Positions 1 to 8,582 of a stretch of 64,000 bases of DNA are shown piece after piece. Position 1 is the stretch's first letter. The number at the start of each line of letters is the position of its first letter. The stretch is from the NCBI GenBank assembly GCA_035499555.1, contig DATJYO010000057.1:124001-188000 (forward strand), in the 5' to 3' direction. This stretch comes from Bog-159 sp035499555 (GTDB taxonomy: Bacteria; Acidobacteriota; Terriglobia; Bryobacterales; Bryobacteraceae). A model generated the notes under the pieces. The model saw nothing but the letters and a program-made list of their open reading frames with translations, was not told the DNA's origin and ran no database searches. A program made the translations under genes and the position numbers.

Positions 1-353
1 TCGCGAAAATACCGCGCGAAGGTGACCGCGACCGCCGCCATGCCGCCGGTCTGGGTGACCAGCAACAGAACCCATCCGTAGACGAAAGCCACGGCCGGAT
101 GGTAGGCCTCGCGCAGGTACAGATATTGGCCGCCGGAATCCGGCAGGCGGGTGGCCAGCTCGGCCCAGATGAACGCTCCGGCCATGGCCAGGGCACCGCC
201 GGCCAGCCAGGCACCCAGGATCAGCGCCGGCGTGTGGACCTGCTGCGCCACCACGTAGGGATTGATGAAGATGCCCGAGCCGACAATGCCTCCCATCACG
301 ATCATGGTGGCGTCGAAGAAGCCGAGCTGGCGGCGGAGATGGGGCGCGGACAA
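1..353 (-). CDS. APC-superfamily amino acid permease, N-terminal part (cut by window edge)
   Basis: The reverse strand encodes about 117 residues of an integral membrane transporter whose C-terminal part lies outside the window. The segment GGIVGSGIFINP after a short basic N-terminus matches the glycine-rich first membrane helix of amino acid-polyamine-organocation permeases, which move amino acids across the inner membrane by proton symport or exchange. Two more hydrophobic helices follow, separated by the segment ELATRLPDSGGQYLYLREAY, also typical of this superfamily (LAT/CAT-like branch). I chose the TTG at 353 because AGGA sits about 4 nt upstream and it leaves a short cytoplasmic leader before helix 1. 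The in-frame ATG at 305 would cut into that helix. The substrate cannot be told from this fragment. Confidence 0.85.
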   Translation of the reverse strand, partial: MSAPHLRRQLGFFDATMIVMGGIVGSGIFINPYVVAQQVHTPALILGAWLAGGALAMAGAFIWAELATRLPDSGGQYLYLREAYHPAVAFVYGWVLLLVTQTGGMAAVAVTFARYFR

Positions 354-379
354 GTGTCCTAAGGTAACACGCGGAGCGG

Positions 380-2953
380 CTACGAGCCGGTGGATACGGC
401 CGGTCCCGAGAGGACGATATAGGCTGGTACGCTCAGGTCGCCATCCTCGGACACGGTGACGGTCGTGACTTGCGGACCGGTCACCGAGGCGGTGAGGGCG
501 AATTCGATCAGCAGATTGCCGGAGCCATCCGTAGCGGGCTGAATGTTGAAGGCGGGAATATTCACGCCGCCTTCGGTTACTGCTACGCGGCCGGGATTGG
601 AGACCACTGCCGGATCCATGCCGCTCACGGTCAGGGTGAGGGTTACGCCGGGAGCGAGCGTCGAGCCGTCGGCGGATACCGCGCTAACGATGACCGGCGG
701 TGGCGGATCGATCTGCAGGACCAGCGGATAGGCGCTCATCGCGCCATTGAACAGGGTCATCACGGCGGGGCCGGTGGGCATGCTGGCCGGAATCACGAAG
801 ATGATTTCGCCGGGAGAAGCATAAAGAACCTGAGCAGCGGCGCGCAAAGAACATCCTACACAGGGCGCCAGGGTGATTCTGGGCGTAGCGGCGGCGGCCA
901 GGTTCTGACCGGTCATGACCACGAAGGCGCCGGGGAATACGCTGTTCAACTGGGGATTCCAGTTGGAGACCGGCAGATTGATGATGGGAATATTCGGATT
1001 GGCGGGCCGCACCTGGAAGCCCAAGCCTTCCTCGTAGACCTGGAATCCGGAGATCACGCTGGCGACCGCGGCCCGCTGGAGCGCATTGGGAGACACGCTG
1101 ATATTGGCCCACGCCTCGTTGGGACCACGGACCCAGAGACGCCGGACTGTGACGTCGCCGGAACCGAAACCGAGCGTGGTCAGACCATCCATGAACTGCA
1201 TGTTGGTGCTGGTCACCCGGACCATGGCGGTGACCCCCTGCGGCAACGCCGAGACCGAAATGGCCGCGCTGGAGGCGCCGGCCGGCGGATAGGTGTAAGT
1301 GCTGGGACTCTGCGACTGCAGAAACATGGAATTCTGCCCGTCGGGATTGAAGATGGTGAGGGTGGCGGTCTGGGAGTCGGCGCCGGGCGGCGGCAGCAGG
1401 GTAATCGATCCGGACTGACCGTCATCCGCGGCGGCAAAAGGAACCGTAACCTGGCCCGGCAGGCTGTCGAAATAGATGTGGCTGCCGGCATTCAAATATG
1501 TGCCGGTGACGGTCACCGAGCCGTCCGCATTCGGCGTAACGGCTGTCACGGAGGGCGGAGGATTCTGCACCATCTGGATGCCCTGCGGCAGCACGAAAAT
1601 GTCGTCGGGCAAGGTGAATAGCAGATGCTCGGGTCCGAGAGCCGGCGTCGACAGGTAATCGAAATACATCGCCAGCAGGGGCAGGTTCTCGTCGGTGTAC
1701 ACGGACTGCGAATAGTCCGGCAGGAAGCCGCCCGGAGCACCCAGCGCCTGGACGCTCTGCACGGAAGTCGTGCTGTCCGGGTTGATAATTCCGCCGCCCT
1801 GCGCCACCACAGTCTGGACAGGTGCATTGGCGTCCAGATAGGCCGGCTGGTTATAGCTGTTGATATAGGAGTATGACGTGATATCAAAGACTTCTACCGA
1901 GGACCGGGGCTGCACGGTAAAGTCGACACCGGTCACCGCGGCGCCCTGCGCTACCGGGATCGGCGTGAACTGGCTGGGGTCCCAGGTGTTGGGTCCCGGA
2001 TAGAAGGTGGTGACAAACGGTCCGCTGGCCGGCACCACGTTCCCATTGCTGTCCCACGGCCCGGAGATGTTGGCGGACTGCGGCAGAGGATGCACGTAGA
2101 CCCAGTAGTTACCGGGCTCCAGGCCATCGATCTCGTAAGTACCGTCCGGAAGCGTCAGGCTGCTGACCGCGGGGCCGTTAGGCTGGATGGCCACCACCGA
2201 AGCCATATGCACGCCACTGCCGTTCATGGTCACCTGGCCGCTGATGGAGCCGTAGCCGGCGGGAAATCCGGCGGCGGGATAGAGCAGCGAGATGCTGGCG
2301 ACATCGTCCTGGTCGAGGGGCCGCGCGTGACTGGTGGCGCGCGAGACCGCCGTCGACATGGCGGAAGCGGTGTAGGTGTGCTGCAGGCCGAGGGCGTGAC
2401 CGATCTCGTGTACCAGGGTGGTGAAGAACGTCTCCGAGTAACTCGGTCCGGTGAATTGATCGTTGGAAGCGGCCGCGGGAGGCTGCGCAAAGTTGACGTT
2501 CAAATGAATCATGGACGTCTGGATCGGCACGAAGGCGCTTCCCGGCGGCACGGTGTCGGGGACACTGAAGGTGGCATAGGCCAGCACGCCGTTGAACTCG
2601 TCGAATACGATTTCGCCGGTGGGCACGCTCTGCGGTGTGCCGGCCACCTGGAGCCCGCCAAAGGCCACCCGCAGGCTCGAGGTGGACACCGAGTTCCAGA
2701 CCTGGGTGGCGTTGCGGATCTGGGCAATCAGGGAAGGAAAGCTGTCGTTGGGCGTGTAGTTGGTGGGTCCGCTGTCGGATACGAAAAAGGTGACGGTATT
2801 GTCGGGCAGGGCGTTCAGGTCGAACTTCTCATAAGCGACGGCATAAGGCGGGGCGGAGCTGAGATAGTGCGTGTAGTGATAGTAGGCCGCGGAGGGAGTC
2901 GCACAGGCGGCCAGGATGCCGGCGTAAATCGTCCAAGTCTTCAGCCGGGTCAT
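380..2953 (-). CDS. Secreted matrixin-like zinc metalloprotease with carboxypeptidase-regulatory, TIG and TIGR03437-like domains
   Basis: 857 residues with a signal peptide (cleavage around residue 22, TPSAA-YY). A metzincin catalytic domain covers roughly residues 25-230. It carries the zinc motif HEIGHALGLQH near residue 180, followed by a methionine in SAMSTAV that fits the Met-turn and by DQDDVASISLLYP, as at the end of M10 matrixin domains. Next comes a carboxypeptidase-regulatory-like fold (SISGQVTMNGSG to GLEPGNYWVYV), one IPT/TIG-like domain (PPSVTAVTPNADGSVTVTG), and near residues 660-750 a TIGR03437-like module (SVFPGAFVVMTGQNLA to VIPASMPTGPAVM). Family knowledge predicts an extracellular endopeptidase; its substrate is unknown. 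The ATG lies 1 nt after the stop of the gene at 2955, so the two are translationally coupled. The multi-domain tail suggests surface or matrix attachment, which is an inference. Confidence 0.82.
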   Translation of the reverse strand: MTRLKTWTIYAGILAACATPSAAYYHYTHYLSSAPPYAVAYEKFDLNALPDNTVTFFVSDSGPTNYTPNDSFPSLIAQIRNATQVWNSVSTSSLRVAFGGLQVAGTPQSVPTGEIVFDEFNGVLAYATFSVPDTVPPGSAFVPIQTSMIHLNVNFAQPPAAASNDQFTGPSYSETFFTTLVHEIGHALGLQHTYTASAMSTAVSRATSHARPLDQDDVASISLLYPAAGFPAGYGSISGQVTMNGSGVHMASVVAIQPNGPAVSSLTLPDGTYEIDGLEPGNYWVYVHPLPQSANISGPWDSNGNVVPASGPFVTTFYPGPNTWDPSQFTPIPVAQGAAVTGVDFTVQPRSSVEVFDITSYSYINSYNQPAYLDANAPVQTVVAQGGGIINPDSTTSVQSVQALGAPGGFLPDYSQSVYTDENLPLLAMYFDYLSTPALGPEHLLFTLPDDIFVLPQGIQMVQNPPPSVTAVTPNADGSVTVTGTYLNAGSHIYFDSLPGQVTVPFAAADDGQSGSITLLPPPGADSQTATLTIFNPDGQNSMFLQSQSPSTYTYPPAGASSAAISVSALPQGVTAMVRVTSTNMQFMDGLTTLGFGSGDVTVRRLWVRGPNEAWANISVSPNALQRAAVASVISGFQVYEEGLGFQVRPANPNIPIINLPVSNWNPQLNSVFPGAFVVMTGQNLAAAATPRITLAPCVGCSLRAAAQVLYASPGEIIFVIPASMPTGPAVMTLFNGAMSAYPLVLQIDPPPPVIVSAVSADGSTLAPGVTLTLTVSGMDPAVVSNPGRVAVTEGGVNIPAFNIQPATDGSGNLLIEFALTASVTGPQVTTVTVSEDGDLSVPAYIVLSGPAVSTGS

Positions 2954-2954
2954 G

Positions 2955-3509
2955 TCAGTTTCCTCCGGCGGTGATGGCCGCGACCAGTTGAGTGAGCGGC
3001 ATGGCGATGGGCGGGCTGTTCACGGGCTGGCCGGTTTTCAGCGAAACGACGGTTTCGGTGGTGGGCATCTGGGAGGCGGTCACCGTGCCGGAATCGTCTT
3101 TCGCGAGGGTGAATACGCCTTCGGTGAAGCCGAGAGTGGAGATGGCGCCCTTGCGGGAAGTCCACAGGAAGAGGACGTACTGCTGGCCGGGCGTCAACAG
3201 GGGCGCTCCGGGAACGATCTGGCGGGTGCCCTTGGCGGTTCCGCCAGGGACCTGCACATCCAGGGTGGTCTGGGCGGAGCCTTTCCACTGCTGGAGGACA
3301 CTGACTTTGTAGTGCGTATAGATAGTAGCGCCGGTGTAGGAAGCGGTGGCTCCGGTCACCTCGCCGCGGAGGATCAGACTAGAGCGGGTGATCAGGTCGT
3401 TGAGAGAGAGCTGTTCCAGAGTCGCGGCCCAGCCGGGCGCCAGACTCAGGCAGAGGCACAGCGCAAATTGGATAGGCTTCGGCACAATGTGCCGTGGAGC
3501 ACCTGGCAT
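2955..3509 (-). CDS. Small exported protein, coupled partner of the matrixin-like protease
   Basis: 184 residues with an N-terminal signal peptide (hydrophobic core ALCLCLSLAPGWA, cleavage before ATLEQ). The mature part begins LEQLSLNDLITRSSLILRGE and is predicted to be mostly beta. The pattern resembles exported proteins of unknown function whose first strand reads as needing protection or tagging of a secreted factor, but I do not recognise a named family. The stop codon is separated from the protease ATG by one nucleotide, so both are probably made together and may act together outside the cytoplasm. The upstream region is AT-rich, which would suit a promoter, but no clear -35/-10 pair was found. 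No catalytic motif is visible. Confidence 0.7.
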   Translation of the reverse strand: MPGAPRHIVPKPIQFALCLCLSLAPGWAATLEQLSLNDLITRSSLILRGEVTGATASYTGATIYTHYKVSVLQQWKGSAQTTLDVQVPGGTAKGTRQIVPGAPLLTPGQQYVLFLWTSRKGAISTLGFTEGVFTLAKDDSGTVTASQMPTTETVVSLKTGQPVNSPPIAMPLTQLVAAITAGGN

Positions 3510-3618
3510 GCCAAGACAACCTATTGAAAAATAAATAACTTAAATGACTGCAAATTAGTGCGGTTGGGTTGCTTGGACACGTCCGGGTGGCGCTTTGTCA
3601 CAATTCCCGGGCCGGGGC

Positions 3619-5526
3619 TTAAGCCCTCTTTTCCTTATTTCGAACGATCAGGAGGGGCACTCGCAGATCGTGGCGCACTGGATTAATTGTATTCCCGTAG
3701 ATCAGATCTTTCAATCTCCTGTGGCCGTGGGCGCCCATGATGATGAGATCGGGCTGGACCTCCATGGCATAACGCACGATCTGCCGGCCGGGGCGCGGAG
3801 CATGCACGATGGCGGTTTCGACATCGATCCCCTGCGCGCGCAGGGAGTCGGCGACGCCTTCGAGATAGTATTGGCCGGCTTCCACCTCGGCGGTGGACGA
3901 TAGCGGTCCATAGACCCGGCTGGTGACACCTTCCTCGACGTGCAGCAGGTAGAGCTTCGCGCCATGCATCTTGGCCAGAGCGGCGGCGTGGGTGAGCGCC
4001 TGGCGGTCGAGGCTGGTGTGGTCGAGCGGTACCAGGATGCGCCGGTAGGCGAGCGTGGTGGAAGGCTCGGCGGCGGGCTCCGGAATAGTGAGGGAGGTCC
4101 GGCCGAAACCGTGGCGCAGCCAGTGCGCGATGAACGGTTCGAAGCTGATCCAAAGGAGCAGACCGGCCAGCGCCAGGCCGGCAAGCGACAAGGGCACCCA
4201 GACGATCAGGCGGCTGGCGGAAGAACCCAGCAATTGACCCAGGCCATCGGCCAGCAGCCACACGTTCAGGGCCAGAATCAGCAGTGCGGCGGCCCAGGAG
4301 ACGAGCTTGATCCAGACGCCGTTGGTAAAGACGCCCATGCGGCGCCGGTCGCTGGTGAAATGAATGAGGGGGATCACCGCGAACGGCAGTTGCATGCTGA
4401 GGATCACCTGGCTGAGGATCAGCAATTGGTAGGTGCCCTTATCGCCCGACACGTAGATCGTCAGGGCGGCGGGCACGATGGCGATCACGCGGGTGATCAG
4501 GCGGCGCAGCCACGGGCGCATGCGGAAGTTGAGGAATCCTTCCATCACGATCTGGCCGGCCAGGGTGCCGGTGAGTGTGGAGGATTGGCCGGAGCAGAGC
4601 AGGGCAATGGCAAACAGGATGCCCGCGGCCGCGGTCCCCAGCAGCGGCGCCAGCAGCAGGTGCGCCTGCTGGATCTCGGTTACCACGATGCCTCGGCGGA
4701 AGAAGACCGCCGCGGAGAGGATCAGGATAGCCGCGTTGACCAGCAGGGCGGCGTTCAAGGCCACCGCGGAATCCAGGAGGTTGTAGCGGCAGGCGGTGCG
4801 TTTGCCCTGTTCACTGCGGCCGATCTGGCGGGTCTGCACCAGCGCCGAGTGCAGGTACAGATTGTGCGGCATCACGGTCGCGCCGAGCATGCCGATTGCC
4901 ACGTAGAGGCTCTGATTGTTGACGTGGGGCAGCATGCCGAGAAAGATTCCGGAGGCTGCCGGCTTGGCGAGGAAAATCTCGATGCAAAAGCAGGCACCCA
5001 TCACGCTGATGAGCGCCAGGATAAAAGCTTCGATGAAGCGGATGCCCAGGCCCTGGAACCAGAGGAGCAGCAGGGTATCGGCGGCGGTGAGCAGGACGCC
5101 GATCAACAAGGGGATGTGGAAAAGCAGGTTGAGAGCGATGGCCGCGCCCAGAACTTCGGCCAGGTCGCAGGCGGCGATGGCGATTTCGCACAAGACCCAC
5201 AAGGCCAGAGTGATCGGGCGGGGGTAGGTTTCGCGGCAAGCCTGGGCCAGGTCGCGGCCGGAGACGATGCCGAGGCGGGCGCTCAGGGTCTGCAGCAGGA
5301 TGGCCATCAGGTTGGACATGATGAGCACCCAGAGGAGCGCGTAGCCGAAGCGGGCGCCGCCTTCCAGGTCCGTGGCCCAGTTGCCGGGATCCATATAACC
5401 GACGCTGACCAGGTAGGCGGGACCGGCAAACGCGAACATGCGGCGCCAGATGGAGTAGTGTTCGGTGCCAACGGAGGAATGCACGTCGGCGAGGGAGCGG
5501 GCGTCGGCGTGCGCGGCAGTAATCAT
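3619..5526 (-). CDS. mntH: Nramp-family Mn2+/Fe2+ transporter fused to a C-terminal universal stress protein domain
   Basis: About 635 residues. The first ~470 form an Nramp divalent metal transporter (proton-coupled Mn2+/Fe2+ uptake at the inner membrane). It has the helix 1 motif MDPGNWATDLEGGA and the helix 6 motif TVMPHNLYLHS, the two unwound metal-binding segments of the family. From about residue 490 a universal stress protein (UspA) domain begins (YRRILVPLDHTSLDRQAL) and ends with a GAHGH...GNT nucleotide-binding loop and VPLLIVRN. Typical MntH proteins are about 410-450 residues, so the tail is a real extra domain. The reading frame stays open far upstream across the divergent gene at 5668, but I start at ATG 5526 because the Nramp homology begins just after it and a promoter/operator lies immediately upstream. 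The Usp tail may couple transport to ATP level or stress (inference). Confidence 0.9.
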   Translation of the reverse strand: MITAAHADARSLADVHSSVGTEHYSIWRRMFAFAGPAYLVSVGYMDPGNWATDLEGGARFGYALLWVLIMSNLMAILLQTLSARLGIVSGRDLAQACRETYPRPITLALWVLCEIAIAACDLAEVLGAAIALNLLFHIPLLIGVLLTAADTLLLLWFQGLGIRFIEAFILALISVMGACFCIEIFLAKPAASGIFLGMLPHVNNQSLYVAIGMLGATVMPHNLYLHSALVQTRQIGRSEQGKRTACRYNLLDSAVALNAALLVNAAILILSAAVFFRRGIVVTEIQQAHLLLAPLLGTAAAGILFAIALLCSGQSSTLTGTLAGQIVMEGFLNFRMRPWLRRLITRVIAIVPAALTIYVSGDKGTYQLLILSQVILSMQLPFAVIPLIHFTSDRRRMGVFTNGVWIKLVSWAAALLILALNVWLLADGLGQLLGSSASRLIVWVPLSLAGLALAGLLLWISFEPFIAHWLRHGFGRTSLTIPEPAAEPSTTLAYRRILVPLDHTSLDRQALTHAAALAKMHGAKLYLLHVEEGVTSRVYGPLSSTAEVEAGQYYLEGVADSLRAQGIDVETAIVHAPRPGRQIVRYAMEVQPDLIIMGAHGHRRLKDLIYGNTINPVRHDLRVPLLIVRNKEKRA

Positions 5527-5542
5527 GGTGACGGCCTGAAGC

Positions 5543-5579
5543 TTAACTACAGTTAACACACAGGCGCGGGCCGTGTCAA
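5543..5579 (-). promoter_or_regulatory. mntH promoter with overlapping inverted-repeat operator
   Basis: On the minus strand there is a perfect -35 box TTGACA (5579-5574), then 17 nt, then TTAACT (5556-5551) in the -10 position. TTAACT is also the first half of a perfect inverted repeat, TTAACT-GT-AGTTAA, at 5556-5543. The repeat ends 17 nt before the ATG of the metal transporter. A dyad over the -10 box and start site of an Nramp gene is where a metal-responsive repressor (MntR/DtxR or Fur type) would bind. The regulator identity is inferred; no such gene is in the window. Confidence 0.6.
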
Positions 5580-5639
5580 ATCTGGGGCCCAGTAGATTGT
5601 CCCAGGCGGGACGCAGCCGGACCGCGTTCGGGGACGCCG

Positions 5640-5648
5640 TGCCATAAT
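5640..5648 (+). promoter_or_regulatory. Candidate extended -10 promoter for the 5668 membrane-methyltransferase gene
   Basis: TGC followed by CATAAT (5643-5648) forms an extended -10 element (TGN plus five of six matches to TATAAT). It lies 19 nt before the GTG start and would give a leader of about 12 nt. No convincing -35 box or Shine-Dalgarno sequence is seen. Confidence 0.35.
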
Positions 5649-5667
5649 GGACGAGTAAATCCCTTTC

Positions 5668-8568
5668 GTGCCTCATAAACGCAACTGGCTGCTCGACAGC
5701 GCAGCCCTCTTTCTCCTGGCGTGTATCCTGATCGCCCCGTTGTTCCGGCTGGAGTATCTGAACAACTGGCCGTCGATCGAATCCACGTGGATTTCCGACA
5801 GCCGCATGCTGCAGGAACACTTGCCGCACCCCGGCTGGCAGCCGTTGTGGTACTGCGGCAACCGGTTCGATTACCTGTACCCGCTGGCATTGCGATACGC
5901 GCCGGCTCTGATCTCGAAACTCGCCGGCGTATCGACGGCGCGCGCGTATCACTTCTACGTCGGAATCCTGTATGCCTTCGGGATCGTGGCGGTGTACCTG
6001 CTGGCGCGCACCGGGAGCGGATCGCGCCGGAACGGGCTGCTGGCAGCGGCGCTGGCCGCGCTGGTGTCGCCTTGCTTCCTGCTGATCCGGATTATCCGTT
6101 ACGACGCGCCGTTCTGGCAGCCGCAGCGCCTGCACGTGCTCATGGCGTACGGCGAGGGTCCGCACATTTCGTCGCTTTCGATCGTGCTGGCCGCCCTGGC
6201 GGCCACCTTTGCCGCTTTGAGGAAGGGCAGTCCGGTGTGGATGGGAATCGCCGGACTGCTGGCCGCCCTGGCGGTGACGCACAACTTTTACGGCGCGACG
6301 TCGCTGGCCATCTTCTTCTCCTTGGTGCTCTGGGTGGCCTGGCTGGCGCATCCGGGCAAAGCCGTAATTCTGCGGGCGGCGGCGATCGCGGCGCTGGCCT
6401 ACGGGCTGTGCGCTTTCTGGCTGACGCCGTCTTTCCTCGAATTGACGCTGCGGAATCTGCACTGGGTTTCGGAGCCGACCAGCCGGCCGTGGCGGATCGC
6501 AACGGGCGTAGCGATGCTGGCGTTCTTCGCGCTGAGCTACCGGTATGCGCGCCGCCGCCCGGAGGCTACCTGGCTGGTGTTTGTCATTGGCAGCGTGACG
6601 CTCCTCAGCTTTTACGTGCTGCCCTATTTCTACTTCAATCAGGCCGTGGTCGCCAATCCGGGACGCCTGTTGCCTGAGTTGGACCTGGCGTACATTTTCC
6701 TCTTTGCCCTGATCGTCACCCGGATGTGGAGCACGCGCCGTCTGCGCGCGGTCGCGGCGGCGCTGGCGGTGATCGCGTTTTTGCCGTCGCTGCGCTACCT
6801 GGCGCATGCCTGGGAGCCGTTCCCGGCCGTGGGTCCGCTCGACGGGCAATATGAATACCGGATCACGAAGTGGGTGCATGACAACCTGCCGCACGCGCGG
6901 GTAATGGCTACCGGCACCCTGCGTTACTGGTTCGACGGGTGGTTCGACAATGCGCAGACCGACGGCCTGTCGCTACAGGGGATGGAGAACCAGATCCTGC
7001 CACACGCCACGTGGCAACTGGCGGCGGGCGGCCGCGCGGACCTGGCCAAGCTGTGGCTGCAAGCGCTGGGAACGGACGCCGTCATCGTGCCCGACAAAAC
7101 CTCCCCGGAGCACTATCACGATTTCCAGAAGCCGGAGAAGTTCCGGGGAGCTTTCGCGCCGCTCTACGATGACCATGCGGGAACGGTCATCTACGCCGTG
7201 CCGCGCTGTGCTCCCGGCATCGGCCGGCTCGTCCGGGAGGATATTCTGGCGGGAATCGGGCCGATTCGGGCCGGCGACGATCTCGAGACTCTGACGCAGT
7301 ATGTAGCCGCGGTGGAAGACTGCTCGCGCCCTCCGGTGCAAGTGACCTGGCAGGGTGCGGATGCGTTTACGGTGCATGCGAACGTGCCGTCCGGCGATGC
7401 GGTCCTGGTGCAGGAAACCTACGATCCGGCGTGGCACGCCGCGGCGGACGGACGGGCCATTCCGGTGCGCCGCGATCCGGTGATGGGCTTCATGACTCTG
7501 GAAGTCCCGGCGGGTGCGCAGAGGGTGGAATTGCGGTTCGTGACGCCGCTGGAGAATCGCATCGGCGGCGCGGTTACTTTAGGAAGCTGCATCGCGCTGG
7601 TGCTGCTGTTGGCGTACCCCATGACGGCGCGCTTTGGCTCCTGGGCCGTCGGGCGGGAGACGGTGATGCGGCTGCCCTGGCATCTGCGGCTGGCGCGCAT
7701 GGCGCTGCGGCGCATCAACTATCACTTGAGCCCGGCCCGCGCGGAACCCGCCGCGGAGCCGTTCGATCCGGTGCGGCTGAAACAGTCCGCGGAGGCTTTG
7801 CGCGCGATGCCCATGCCGGACGCGGGGTCGGCGAGCTATCTGGCGAAGCATGTGCCGCGCCTGGCGCGTACGCTGGCCCTGGTTCCGCCGCCGCAGAAGA
7901 CCGGACGCGTGCTGGAACTCGGGTGCTACATGCAGATCACGCCGCTGCTCGAGCGGTTCTGCGGCTATGGCGAGGTCCGCGGCGCGTACTACGGGCGGGC
8001 GGGCCGGACGGATCGCAAGACCATGCAGTTCGCCGACCGGGAGTTCTCCTGTTCGGTGGACCACTTCGACGCCGAGCGCGACAGGTTCCCATATCCGGAG
8101 GGGCATTACGACCTGGTGATCGCTGCGGAGATCATCGAGCACCTCACCTATGATCCGATGCACATGCTGCTGGAATCCCGGCGGGTGCTGGCGGAGGGCG
8201 GCTATCTGCTGGTGACCACGCCGAACGTGGGCAGCGTCACGAGTGTGGCCAAGACGCTCGACGGGCACGACAACCCGCAGATCTTCTTCTTGTACGAACG
8301 GCCGGAGGGCGGGCGGCAGACCGACATCGGGCATGTGCGGGAGTACACGGTTTACGAGCTGGGCGAAGCGGTGAAGGCAGCCGGCTTCGAAGTCGTGCAG
8401 TTGTTCACCACCTTCATCGAGGAGTATGCGTCGCACCGGCCGCTGCTCCAATTTCTGGCGGAGAACGGCTACGACCCGGAGAATCGCGGCGAGCAGTCCT
8501 GGTGCCTGGCGGTGAAGCGAGCTTCGCTGCCCATCGACCGTTACCCGTATTTCATCTACTCGCCGTAG
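5668..8568 (+). CDS. PTPS_related/YfhO-like membrane protein fused to a class I SAM methyltransferase
   Basis: 966 residues from a GTG start (an ATG at 5647 opens only a three-codon frame). Residues 1-400 contain about ten hydrophobic helices with the segment WYCGNRFDYLYPLALRYAPALISK in the first loop, similar to the PTPS_related membrane family and to YfhO/GT-C-like proteins. A periplasmic part follows, ending in ETYDPAWHAAADGRAIPVRR and VPAGAQRVELRF, a YfhO-like pattern, then one more helix near residue 640. From about residue 690 the protein becomes a Rossmann methyltransferase: motif I VLELGCYMQITP at about 745, then DLVIAAEIIEHL and RVLAEGGYLLVTTPN. The family suggests transfer of lipid-linked sugar or another envelope group, with a cytoplasmic methylating domain. 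The substrate is unknown. It is transcribed divergently from mntH and converges on serA. Confidence 0.75.
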   Translation: MPHKRNWLLDSAALFLLACILIAPLFRLEYLNNWPSIESTWISDSRMLQEHLPHPGWQPLWYCGNRFDYLYPLALRYAPALISKLAGVSTARAYHFYVGILYAFGIVAVYLLARTGSGSRRNGLLAAALAALVSPCFLLIRIIRYDAPFWQPQRLHVLMAYGEGPHISSLSIVLAALAATFAALRKGSPVWMGIAGLLAALAVTHNFYGATSLAIFFSLVLWVAWLAHPGKAVILRAAAIAALAYGLCAFWLTPSFLELTLRNLHWVSEPTSRPWRIATGVAMLAFFALSYRYARRRPEATWLVFVIGSVTLLSFYVLPYFYFNQAVVANPGRLLPELDLAYIFLFALIVTRMWSTRRLRAVAAALAVIAFLPSLRYLAHAWEPFPAVGPLDGQYEYRITKWVHDNLPHARVMATGTLRYWFDGWFDNAQTDGLSLQGMENQILPHATWQLAAGGRADLAKLWLQALGTDAVIVPDKTSPEHYHDFQKPEKFRGAFAPLYDDHAGTVIYAVPRCAPGIGRLVREDILAGIGPIRAGDDLETLTQYVAAVEDCSRPPVQVTWQGADAFTVHANVPSGDAVLVQETYDPAWHAAADGRAIPVRRDPVMGFMTLEVPAGAQRVELRFVTPLENRIGGAVTLGSCIALVLLLAYPMTARFGSWAVGRETVMRLPWHLRLARMALRRINYHLSPARAEPAAEPFDPVRLKQSAEALRAMPMPDAGSASYLAKHVPRLARTLALVPPPQKTGRVLELGCYMQITPLLERFCGYGEVRGAYYGRAGRTDRKTMQFADREFSCSVDHFDAERDRFPYPEGHYDLVIAAEIIEHLTYDPMHMLLESRRVLAEGGYLLVTTPNVGSVTSVAKTLDGHDNPQIFFLYERPEGGRQTDIGHVREYTVYELGEAVKAAGFEVVQLFTTFIEEYASHRPLLQFLAENGYDPENRGEQSWCLAVKRASLPIDRYPYFIYSP

Positions 8569-8582
8569 ACGGCGGTCCGGGC

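Noticed and set aside
3615..3626. Perfect palindrome GGGCTTAAGCCC at the 3' end of mntH
   Set aside because: The stem is only 4 bp around a TTAA loop and there is no T run in the mntH direction, so it is not a convincing terminator; it may be chance.
3940..5556. Plus-strand open frame of over 500 codons opposite mntH
   Set aside because: Gly/Gln/Asp-rich antisense shadow of the transporter with no ribosome-binding site or family pattern.
5527..6894. Very long minus-strand frame running upstream from mntH across the divergent gene
   Set aside because: It is the antisense of a clearly coding membrane-protein gene, is rich in Arg/Gln with no family pattern, and lies upstream of the mntH promoter.
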